A DNA stretch of 7,621 nt from Brevundimonas sp. UBA5936 (GTDB taxonomy: Bacteria; Pseudomonadota; Alphaproteobacteria; Caulobacterales; Caulobacteraceae): positions 731 through 8,351 of the forward strand of contig DJDA01000152.1 in the NCBI GenBank assembly GCA_002430835.1, read 5' to 3'. Both the position numbers and the translations under genes were made by a program. Positions 1 to 7,621 of this stretch are shown here, piece after piece (position 1 is the stretch's first letter; every line of letters begins with the position of its first letter). The notes under the pieces are model-generated. The model was given only the letters and a program-made list of their open reading frames with translations. It searched no databases and had not been told where the DNA came from.

Positions 1-58
1 ATTCGATGGCCGTGGCGCCGCCTTCGTCGCGGTGGAACCGGCAGATGAAACCCTTCAC
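1..58 (-). CDS. Flp/Fap-type (type IVb) pilin, N-terminal fragment cut by window edge
   Basis: The gene reads right to left from a GTG at 58-56 and runs off the window after 19 codons. The peptide is a short basic leader (VKGFICRFHRDEGG) followed by ATAIE. A Gly followed by ATAIE fits the class III prepilin cleavage site of Flp pilins, where the peptidase cuts after Gly and Glu sits at +5. The next codon begins with T, so Tyr (Flp pilins) or Phe (TadE-type pseudopilins) at +6 are both allowed. Flp-type pilins are small inner-membrane precursors assembled by the Tad/Cpa system into adhesive pili. The GTG start is supported by a strong ribosome binding site GGGGAGGG (72-65) six bases upstream. 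The gene lies 27 bases after the mutT stop with no terminator between, so read-through is possible. The hydrophobic segment and length are outside the window. The alternative is a TadE/TadG-like minor pilin. Confidence 0.62.
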   Translation of the reverse strand, partial: MKGFICRFHRDEGGATAIE

Positions 59-64
59 GCCCGG

Positions 65-72
65 CCCTCCCC
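65..72 (-). promoter_or_regulatory. Ribosome binding site deciding the GTG start of the pilin-like gene
   Basis: On the minus strand this reads GGGGAGGG, six bases before the GTG at 58-56. No ATG is available in that frame between the mutT stop and the prepilin motif, so this site is the main reason for choosing the GTG. Confidence 0.6.
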
Positions 73-85
73 TGTCGTCGGCCCG

Positions 86-502
86 TCAGAGCAGATCGCG
101 CAGCCAGGCGATCAGCGGTTCGTCGGCCGGAGGCATGGGATAGGCCGACAGTTTGTCCGGCTTCACCCAGGCCAGACCCGCGTGCTCACGCGCCTCGACC
201 ACGCCGGACCAGCGCCGGCACAGGTAGAGTGGCATCAACAGGTGAAAGGATTCGTAAGCGTGACTGGTAAACACAAAGGGGGCCAGACAGGCCTCCTTCA
301 CGTCGATGCCCAGCTCTTCCTTCAGCTCGCGGATCAGGGCGGCCTCGGGCCGCTCGCCCGGTTCGACCTTGCCGCCGGGGAATTCCCACAGGCCCGCCAA
401 CTGCTTGCCCTCGGGACGCTTAGCGATCAGCACGCGGCCGTCCGGGTCGATCAGGGCGACGGCGACGACCAGGACGGTGGGAACGGCAGGCGTCTCGCTC
501 AC
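86..502 (-). CDS. mutT: MutT-type Nudix hydrolase (8-oxo-dGTP diphosphatase)
   Basis: The 138-residue product is a single Nudix domain of typical MutT length. The Nudix box GX5EX7REUXEEXGU is complete at residues 44-66: G44, E50, R58-E59, E62-E63, G65 and I66. The glutamates of the REUXEE core bind the catalytic Mg2+. The stretch LAGLWEFPGGKVEPGE just before and into the box is typical of the MutT/8-oxo-dGTP branch, and the protein starts with the usual strand pattern VVAVALIDPDGRVLIAKRP. The family role is to hydrolyse oxidised dGTP to the monophosphate in the cytoplasm, preventing A:T to C:G transversions; the substrate is inferred from similarity. The start is GTG at 502-500, embedded in GTGA with the argJ stop (4-base overlap). 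GGGGA lies nine bases upstream inside the argJ end. It is the third gene of the foldase-argJ-mutT unit. Confidence 0.92.
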   Translation of the reverse strand: MSETPAVPTVLVVAVALIDPDGRVLIAKRPEGKQLAGLWEFPGGKVEPGERPEAALIRELKEELGIDVKEACLAPFVFTSHAYESFHLLMPLYLCRRWSGVVEAREHAGLAWVKPDKLSAYPMPPADEPLIAWLRDLL

Positions 503-1881
503 GAGCGATAGTCCCCGTTGATCTCGATGTAGCGTTTGGTCAGGTCGCAGGTCCAGACCGTGGCCGAAGCCCGGCCCGAGGCGACATGGACGGTGATGTC
601 GATCTCGGCGTTCTTCATATAAGCGCTCATGACCGCCTCGTCGTAGGTCGGCGAGGGGGCGCCGTCGACGGCGGCGACGTGCGGGCCGAAGCGGATGGCC
701 AGACGGTCGCGGTCGACCGCCTCCTCGGTCTTGCCCACGGCCATGACGATGCGACCCCAGTTGGCGTCCTCGCCCGCGATGGCGGTCTTGACCAGAGGGC
801 TGTCGGCGATCGACTTGGCCAGCTTGCGCGCCGAGGCGGGCGAAGCGGCGCCCTCGACCGTCACCTTGACGAACTTGGTCGCGCCCTCGCCGTCCTTCAC
901 CAGTTGGTGGGCCAGATCGAGCATGACGTCGTCCAGCGCGGCCGAGAATTCCTTCAGGCGGCGGTCGCCGACGCGGCCGATGCGCGGCGCGCCGGACGCG
1001 CCCGTGGCGAACAGCAGCGCCGTGTCATTGGTCGAGGTGTCGCCGTCCACCGTCACGCTGTTGAAGGTGGTGCGGACGTGCAGGTTCAGCAGGGCCTTCA
1101 GCACCGGCGGGGCGATGTCGGCGTCGGTGACGATGAAGGCCAGCATGGTCGCCATGTCCGGCGCGATCATGCCCGAGCCCTTGGCGATCCCGGCGATGCG
1201 GACCTTGACGCCCTCGATCTCGCACTCGGCGTAGGAGCCCTTGGGAAAGGTGTCCGTGGTCATGATGCCCAGACCGGCCTGCGCCCAGGCGTCGGCCTTC
1301 AGACCGGCTTCGACCTCGGGCAGGCGGGCGGTGATCTTCTTGTCGTCCAGCACCACGCCGATGACGCCGGTCGACGCCAGCATGACGTCGCGCTGGCGAC
1401 AGTCGAAGCGCTTGGCGACCTCGGAAGCCGTGCGGCGCGCCGCATCGGCGCCGGCCTTGCCGGTGAAGGCGTTGGCGCAGCCGGCGTTGACGACCAGGGC
1501 CTTGACCCCCTCGCCGCCCTTGTCGGCGTCCAGATGACGCTTGCACCAGTCGACCGGCGCCGAGCCGACCTTGTGCCGGGTGAAAACCCCCGCGCAGGAC
1601 GCGCCCTGCGGGAAGTGGAAGACCACCAGATCGTCGCGCTCATGCTTGTAGAAGCCCGCGCGCGCCGTGGCGATCTCGACCCCGCCGATCGGCGGAATGG
1701 CCGGGAAAGGCACGGCCAGGGGCGAAACCATCAGGCCCGGCTTGCCCGGAGCGGCGGCGACCGCCTGGGCGGCCGATTGCGTCGCGCGCTTCAGCGCCGA
1801 GGCCAGCGGGTCCAGCGCCTTCTCGATGACGGTTTCGATCTTCTTGCCGGTCGAGGCGGACTTGGAGGGCGGCTGGCTCAT
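499..1881 (-). CDS. argJ: Glutamate N-acetyltransferase / ornithine acetyltransferase ArgJ
   Basis: ArgJ moves the acetyl group from N-acetylornithine to glutamate, the recycling step of cytoplasmic arginine synthesis. Some members also use acetyl-CoA, which cannot be decided here. The product is 460 residues. The autoprocessing site is clear at KGSGMIAPDMATML: cleavage is expected between A244 and T245, freeing Thr245 as the N-terminal nucleophile of the beta chain. The STG at 170-172 matches the oxyanion-hole region, DGDTSTND lies at 279-286, and the C-terminus YIEINGDYRS fits the family ending. The family is usually about 400-415 residues. The extra length is a Lys/Ala-rich N-terminal extension of about 50 residues before the conserved start of the fold near residue 52. 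Met51 would give a 410-residue protein, but the first ATG forms an ATGA overlap with the upstream foldase stop and has GGAAA six bases before it, so I prefer the long form. It overlaps mutT by four bases downstream. Confidence 0.95.
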   Translation of the reverse strand: MSQPPSKSASTGKKIETVIEKALDPLASALKRATQSAAQAVAAAPGKPGLMVSPLAVPFPAIPPIGGVEIATARAGFYKHERDDLVVFHFPQGASCAGVFTRHKVGSAPVDWCKRHLDADKGGEGVKALVVNAGCANAFTGKAGADAARRTASEVAKRFDCRQRDVMLASTGVIGVVLDDKKITARLPEVEAGLKADAWAQAGLGIMTTDTFPKGSYAECEIEGVKVRIAGIAKGSGMIAPDMATMLAFIVTDADIAPPVLKALLNLHVRTTFNSVTVDGDTSTNDTALLFATGASGAPRIGRVGDRRLKEFSAALDDVMLDLAHQLVKDGEGATKFVKVTVEGAASPASARKLAKSIADSPLVKTAIAGEDANWGRIVMAVGKTEEAVDRDRLAIRFGPHVAAVDGAPSPTYDEAVMSAYMKNAEIDITVHVASGRASATVWTCDLTKRYIEINGDYRS

Positions 1882-2819
1882 GAGGCGTTTCCGGCGGGAG
1901 AAGCGGAGGTTTTCTGTGCCGCAGGCGGAGCTGCGGACTCAACAGGGGTTGAAGGCGGAGCCGTCTTGGCCCCGTCCAGGGAGATCTCGACCTCGGCCTG
2001 GCCGCGAAGCTGTTCAAGCAGCTGGCGCACGCCTTCATAGGTCAGGTAGCGCACGATCTGCGGCCGCGCCTGTTCCAGCGTCGGCGGAGTTTCGACGCGG
2101 CGATCCTCGACCTTGAGCACGGCCCAGCCGGTCTCGGTCTGGATCGGGCCGACGACCGCGCCCGGCGTCTGGCCCTGCAGGGCGGCGGCGTAGGGACCGG
2201 GCAGGACGTCCAGCGTCGAATAGCCCAGGTCGCCGCCGGAATAGCGGGTGGCGTCGTCGATCGAGCGTTGGGCGGCGACGGCCTCGAAGGCCGCCCCCTG
2301 CCCCAGGACGCCCAGGACGGCGTCGGCCTGTTCCTTGGTCGGCGCCAGAATCAGGCGCACCCGCACCTCTTCGGTCGCGCGGGCCAGCCGCTGCTGCTCG
2401 GCGTAGAGGCGTTCGACCGCCTGTTCGGACACGGCGCCGGACACCACCTTCTCGACCAGCATGTCGCCCAGGATGCGTTCGCGCACGGCCTGCAGGCGGC
2501 GCTGGGCGGCGGGACTGGAATCGAGGCCTCGGCGCTCGGCCTCTGCGGCCAGCAGCTTCTGGTCGACCACCTCGTCCATCACCCGGCGGAACAGTTCGGA
2601 TGAGGCGTCCAGGGGATCATCCTCGCCGATCAACCCCTGCGCCACGGCTTCGCGGCGCACGTCCGAGGCCCAGACGGCGCGATCGTTGACCCTGGCCACG
2701 ACGCGGTCGTTCTTTTCCGGGGCAGCTTCATCGCCGCCGCGCCCGCAGGCGGCGACGCCCAGCGCCAAACCGGCGACGGCGACCAGAAACAGGCTGTGGA
2801 GGGGACGTCGCGCTCGCAT
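1878..2819 (-). CDS. Parvulin-type peptidyl-prolyl isomerase/foldase lipoprotein (SurA/PrsA-like)
   Basis: The product has 313 residues. It starts with a lipoprotein signal peptide: MRARR, a hydrophobic stretch to residue 24 and the lipobox VAAC, with Cys25 as the expected lipidated residue. Gly at +2 does not argue for inner-membrane retention. Residues about 38-130 form a SurA-N-like helical region (VVARVNDRAVWASDVRREAV...). Residues about 150-241 form the rotamase domain, with GGDLGY at 195-200 and GPIQTETGWAVLKVEDRR at 224-241. A Pro/Ala/Ser-rich tail fills about 284-313. Family members fold or chaperone exported proteins in the periplasm. The two histidines usual in active parvulins appear replaced by Leu156 (RLILA for the usual RHILV) and Ala233 (GWAV for GWHV), so chaperone activity may outweigh isomerase activity. 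The ATG at 2819-2817 is chosen because the signal peptide begins there and CGGAG (2830-2826) lies six bases upstream. The open frame continues far upstream only as an antisense shadow of secA. The gene is first of the unit, divergent from secA, and its stop overlaps the argJ start. Confidence 0.88.
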   Translation of the reverse strand: MRARRPLHSLFLVAVAGLALGVAACGRGGDEAAPEKNDRVVARVNDRAVWASDVRREAVAQGLIGEDDPLDASSELFRRVMDEVVDQKLLAAEAERRGLDSSPAAQRRLQAVRERILGDMLVEKVVSGAVSEQAVERLYAEQQRLARATEEVRVRLILAPTKEQADAVLGVLGQGAAFEAVAAQRSIDDATRYSGGDLGYSTLDVLPGPYAAALQGQTPGAVVGPIQTETGWAVLKVEDRRVETPPTLEQARPQIVRYLTYEGVRQLLEQLRGQAEVEISLDGAKTAPPSTPVESAAPPAAQKTSASPAGNAS

Positions 2820-3095
2820 CGGACGCTCCGGGCAAGGGTCTGTGGACAGGCCGTCGAAACGGACATTCGCGCCTGAAACACGCCGCCTTAAAAAGGCCCT
2901 CGCGTTGACAGGGATAAGGGCGGTGCTTAAGTCCCGCCTGCGCCCAAGTCGAGGGGTTTTCGATCGTCTGCGCGGCCCTTCGCGCGCCCTCATCTGCAGG
3001 GAAGGCCCGGGGCCGGCGTGATCGCGGCCCTCCGACCGGGTGAAACTGTCTTTCTCAGAGCCTTCAGCCGCTCGACCGCCTGACCCGGATCGCCC
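2820..3095. promoter_or_regulatory. Divergent intergenic region between the foldase gene and secA
   Basis: These 276 bases must carry the start signals of both the foldase-argJ-mutT unit (leftward) and secA (rightward). A good rightward promoter is visible and listed separately. For the leftward unit I see a ribosome binding site but no convincing -35/-10 pair. The region also holds a short palindrome (GCCTT-AAA-AAGGC, 2885-2897) of unknown meaning and a very GC-rich stretch around 3004-3017. No tRNA, riboswitch or CtrA site (TTAA-N7-TTAA) was found. Confidence 0.6.
2905..2932 (+). promoter_or_regulatory. Putative housekeeping promoter of secA
   Basis: TTGACA at 2905-2910 is a perfect -35 hexamer. 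GCTTAAGT at 2925-2932 follows 13 bases after the extended -35 (2905-2911). This resembles the Caulobacter housekeeping pattern TTGACGS-N10-14-GCTANAWC, with the GCT and the central A kept and the last positions poor. Transcription would begin near 2939-2940, giving a leader of roughly 155 bases before the secA ATG. The -10 match is only moderate. Confidence 0.5.
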
Positions 3096-5948
<2,853 letters not shown>

Positions 5949-6016
5949 GGCGCGCTGACGCGCTCGGCGCTACGCTCGCGACGCGGTCGCTCTCTCGCCA
6001 AAGACTGAGTTGAGAG

Positions 6017-6051
6017 AGGCGGGTTCGCGAAGGCGGCCCGCCTTTTTCTTT
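6017..6051 (+). terminator. Rho-independent terminator of secA
   Basis: AGGCGGG (6017-6023) pairs perfectly with CCCGCCT (6037-6043) around a 13-base loop that contains its own small palindrome TTCGCGAA. The stem runs directly into TTTTTCTTT (6043-6051). It lies about 70 bases after the secA stop. A competing hairpin overlaps its right arm. Confidence 0.8.
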
Positions 6052-6060
6052 GGGCCGCCT
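6031..6060 (+). other. Alternative hairpin overlapping the secA terminator
   Basis: AGGCGGCCC (6031-6039) pairs perfectly over nine bases with GGGCCGCCT (6052-6060) around a 12-base loop that contains the T tract. It uses bases of the terminator loop and right arm, so the two stems cannot form together. The pairing is seen directly. Any regulatory role is inference; it may simply stabilise the 3' end, since the terminator is transcribed and folds first. Confidence 0.55.
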
Positions 6061-6104
6061 CGCGCCATGGCGCCGCACCAGACACGCCGCTGCTCCACCC
6101 ATGC

Positions 6105-6209
6105 CGTCATCCTCGGGCTTGACCCGAGGATCCAGCGCCGGGCGCGCTCAACCTTGCTCAAGACGCGTAGGCGGAAGTCCCGATCCTCGGGTCAAGCCCG
6201 AGGATGACG
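6105..6209. repeat. REP-like palindromic doublet (REPIN-type inverted repeat)
   Basis: The left arm 6105-6132 and right arm 6182-6209 are perfect 28-base reverse complements, separated by 49 bases. Each arm is itself a hairpin: ATCCTCGGG, five bases, CCCGAGGAT in the left arm (6109-6131), and the mirrored version in the right arm. Palindromic intergenic elements of the GTCATCCTCGGGCTTGACCC type are common in alphaproteobacterial genomes. Two REP units in inverted orientation match the REPIN arrangement mobilised in trans by RAYT (TnpA-REP) enzymes in other bacteria. No such enzyme is in the window. The naming is inference; the symmetry is certain. Confidence 0.85.
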
Positions 6210-6226
6210 ATATAAAAAGCAAGCGC

Positions 6227-6255
6227 GTGACGGCGCGGCGCAGGCCCGCTAGCCT
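6227..6255 (+). promoter_or_regulatory. Putative promoter of the PLP enzyme giving a leaderless mRNA
   Basis: GTGACGG (6227-6233) matches TTGACGS at six of seven positions. After 14 bases comes GCTAGCCT (6248-6255), matching the GCTA core of GCTANAWC but not its end. Transcription would start about seven bases after the -10, essentially at the ATG (6262). No Shine-Dalgarno sequence lies between. A second -10-like TATAAA at 6211-6216 lacks a good -35. Confidence 0.45.
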
Positions 6256-6261
6256 GCCCTC

Positions 6262-7425
6262 ATGAACTACAAGCCCCTGTTCTCGCGCGCGCTGGGCCTC
6301 GATCCGGAACGCCTGCATTTCGCCGCTCACAGCCACCACCTGTGGCCCGACGTCAGCTTCGACGGCCAGGTCATGGCCTGGGCCGAGGCCAACCGCTTCG
6401 CCGACCGCAAATGGGATCTGGTGTTCGGCGAGGTCATCCCCGAGGCGCAAGCGCATGTCGCCAAGGAACTGGGCCTGTCCTCGCCCGACAGCCTGATCTT
6501 CGCGCCCAATACGCATGAGATTCTGCTGCGCATCGTCTCGGCGGTCGACAAGGCGCCGGTGCGCATCCTGGCCACCGACGGCGAGTTCCACTCCTTCCGC
6601 CGCCAGTCGGAACGCTGGGAGGAGGCCGGGCAGGCCGTCGTCACCCGCGTGCCCCTGGCCCCGTTCGAGACCTTCGCCGAACGGTTCGTCGCGGCGGCCA
6701 GGGCGGGCGGGCACGACCTGATCTTCGTCAGCCAGGTCTTCTTCCGCACCGGCGGCCTGTTCGAGCGCATCGCCGAACTGGCGGAACTGGCCGATCCGGC
6801 CGGTCCGTGGGTGGTGGTCGACGGCTATCACGGCTTCATGGCCACGCCGACCGATCTGTCGGCCGTGGCGGACAAGATCTTCTATCTGGCCGGCGGGTAT
6901 AAGTATGCGATGGCCGGCGAAGGCGCCTGCTTCCTGCACGCCCCGCCGGGCTTCGGCACGCGTCCGGTCGTGACCGGCTGGTTCGCCGAGTTCGGCCATC
7001 TGGAGGGACCGCCCGGCGGGGTTCAGTACCGCACCGACGGCGGCCGCTTCTGGGGCGCCACCTTCGACGCCAGCGCCCTGTATCGCTTCAACGCCGTGCG
7101 CCGGATGCTGGACCAGCACGGCCTGACCACGGCGATGATCGCCGATCACGCGCGCGGCCTTCAGGCCCAGTTCCAGACGGCGATCCAGTCGAACGAAGCC
7201 GGAGCGCTGGCCGAGGCCCAGATCCTGAACCCGGTCGAGGGGACGGCGCCCCGCGCCCGCTTCCTGGCCCTGCGCCATGCCGACGCGCCGCGCTGGAAGG
7301 CGGCCCTGCAAGATATGAACGTCATCGCCGACGTGCGCGACGACGTGATCCGCTTCGGCTTCAGCCTGTATCAGAGCGAGGACGACGTGGAGAAGCTGAT
7401 CCACGCCTGCGCCCGCCTGAGCTAG
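6262..7425 (+). CDS. Class V aminotransferase-fold PLP enzyme, kynureninase-like
   Basis: The 387-residue product has the layout of fold-type I, class V PLP enzymes. Residues 83-87 (NTHEI) fit the phosphate/cofactor-binding turn. VVVDGYHG at 184-191 supplies Asp187, expected to contact the pyridine nitrogen, and His190. FYLAGGYKYAMAGEG at 207-221 places Lys214 as the likely Schiff-base lysine. RFGFSLYQSEDDVEKL near 364-379 resembles the C-terminal domain of kynureninase-like proteins. True kynureninases cleave kynurenine to anthranilate and alanine and are usually a little longer, about 415 residues. No tryptophan-degradation gene (kynA, kynB) is nearby, so the substrate is open; a desulfurase- or aminotransferase-like reaction is also possible. 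It is probably cytoplasmic, with no signal peptide or membrane segment. The ATG is the first in frame, no ribosome binding site precedes it, and a promoter is placed for leaderless translation. It stands alone after the secA terminator and is convergent with the next gene, four bases separating the two stop codons. Confidence 0.83.
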   Translation: MNYKPLFSRALGLDPERLHFAAHSHHLWPDVSFDGQVMAWAEANRFADRKWDLVFGEVIPEAQAHVAKELGLSSPDSLIFAPNTHEILLRIVSAVDKAPVRILATDGEFHSFRRQSERWEEAGQAVVTRVPLAPFETFAERFVAAARAGGHDLIFVSQVFFRTGGLFERIAELAELADPAGPWVVVDGYHGFMATPTDLSAVADKIFYLAGGYKYAMAGEGACFLHAPPGFGTRPVVTGWFAEFGHLEGPPGGVQYRTDGGRFWGATFDASALYRFNAVRRMLDQHGLTTAMIADHARGLQAQFQTAIQSNEAGALAEAQILNPVEGTAPRARFLALRHADAPRWKAALQDMNVIADVRDDVIRFGFSLYQSEDDVEKLIHACARLS

Positions 7426-7429
7426 GCCG

Positions 7430-7621
7430 TCAGAAGAACAGGCTGTCGGCGTCGCGCCGCGCCTCGGGCGGATCGGTGCGCCGGGGCGAGGCGGGGCGCA
7501 CAGAAGAAGCGCGGGGCGACGCAGGCGACGCCTTGGCTTCAGCCCGCTTGGGCGCTGGATCCCCCGGCAAGGACGGAGTCGGGGACGCAGTCCGCGCCGG
7601 CGCCGCAACGGGCGGCGCGGG
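7430..7621 (-). CDS. Unidentified protein, Pro/Ala-rich C-terminal tail, cut by window edge
   Basis: Reading leftward, an open frame enters from the right edge and stops at TGA (7432-7430), leaving 63 codons. The tail is rich in Pro, Ala, Ser, Arg and Lys (for example GDPAPKRAEAKASPASPR) and ends in EARRDADSLFF. The low-complexity, basic stretch looks like a disordered linker. The acidic-then-aromatic end looks like a short peptide motif or the last turn of a small domain. I do not recognise the family. Coding is supported only by the open frame, the amino-acid mix and the neat convergent end four bases from the PLP gene stop. Other frames here are also open because of high GC, so this remains tentative. 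No terminator is visible between the two convergent genes. Confidence 0.45.
   Translation of the reverse strand, partial: PAPPVAAPARTASPTPSLPGDPAPKRAEAKASPASPRASSVRPASPRRTDPPEARRDADSLFF

Larger units (their letters stand above)
5949..6261. other. 313-base intergenic region downstream of secA
   Basis: No gene is supported here. From left to right it holds a small stem right after the secA stop (GCGCG-CTGA-CGCGC, 5950-5963), a 7-base stem CTCTCTC/GAGAGAG (5990-5996 with 6012-6018), the secA terminator with an overlapping alternative hairpin (6017-6060), the REP-like doublet (6105-6209), and promoter-like sites for the PLP enzyme. Short open frames across the repeat translate to peptides such as ILGLDPRIQ, a known by-product of such repeats rather than a protein. 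Confidence 0.7.

Noticed and set aside
586..2040. 484-codon plus-strand open frame opposite argJ and the foldase.
   Set aside because: Antisense shadow in high-GC sequence. The opposite strand encodes clear ArgJ with full catalytic motifs, and the shadow peptide is Arg/Gly/Ala/Asp-rich without any recognisable fold.
2841..2849. TGTGGACAG resembling an inverted DnaA box (TTATCCACA).
   Set aside because: Only about seven of nine positions match and there is no cluster of boxes, so neither an origin nor DnaA control is supported.
2461..3021. Plus-strand open frame from inside the foldase gene to GTGA at 3018-3021.
   Set aside because: Mostly antisense to the foldase, Arg/Ser-rich, and its end lies in the secA leader. 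The overlap with the small upstream ORF is probably chance.
5950..5963. Short GCGCG-CTGA-CGCGC stem right after the secA stop as a terminator.
   Set aside because: Only five pairs and no T tract. The real terminator is at 6017-6051.
6010..6207. Small ORFs over the intergenic repeat giving peptides such as VILGLDPRIQ.
   Set aside because: These are translations of the palindromic repeat, a frequent annotation artefact in alphaproteobacteria; no ribosome binding site or independent coding signal.
6105..6209. The inverted repeat considered as IS ends, an att site or a CRISPR unit.
   Set aside because: No transposase or target-site duplication, no integrase or tRNA, and only two inverted copies rather than direct, regularly spaced repeats.
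6148..7608. 486-codon minus-strand open frame opposite the PLP enzyme.
   Set aside because: Shadow frame: it runs through the REP-like repeat and translates as Arg/Gly/Ala-rich sequence, while the plus strand holds a coherent PLP enzyme.

Overview
The window is a high-GC (clearly above 60%) chromosomal stretch that looks like Caulobacterales, possibly Brevundimonas or a close relative. This is inferred from the SecA and ArgJ sequences, from promoter-like sites matching the Caulobacter housekeeping consensus (TTGAC / GCTA type), and from a palindromic intergenic repeat of a kind common in alphaproteobacteria. No search was possible, so the genus is a guess. It reads as a mostly ordinary housekeeping region, and I see no phage, CRISPR, toxin or defence system.

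Minus strand, left part (1-2819). A tightly packed transcription unit reads right to left. It starts with a parvulin-type periplasmic foldase lipoprotein (1878-2819), followed by ArgJ of arginine biosynthesis (499-1881) and a MutT-type Nudix hydrolase (86-502). Both junctions are 4-base stop/start overlaps, so translation is probably coupled. After a 27-base gap comes the first 19 codons of a gene cut by the window edge. It has a class III prepilin cleavage motif and is probably a Flp/Fap-type pilin.

Divergent region (2820-3095). It holds a plausible sigma-70-type promoter for secA, a leader of about 155 bases and a speculative 21-codon upstream ORF.

Plus strand, right part (3096-7425). The complete secA (950 aa, with C-terminal zinc motif) ends in a rho-independent terminator that overlaps a second, competing hairpin. 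The 313-base gap after secA also holds a perfect 28-base inverted repeat whose arms are themselves hairpins, resembling a REP doublet (REPIN). Next comes a class V aminotransferase-fold, kynureninase-like PLP enzyme (6262-7425). It lacks a Shine-Dalgarno sequence and has a promoter placed so that its mRNA would be leaderless. The window ends with the Pro/Ala-rich C-terminal tail of an unidentified minus-strand gene (7430-7621), convergent with the PLP enzyme.

Functional logic: SecA drives proteins across the inner membrane, and the divergently transcribed lipoprotein foldase would meet those proteins on the periplasmic side. ArgJ and MutT are metabolic passengers in the foldase unit. The PLP enzyme has no visible pathway partner here.
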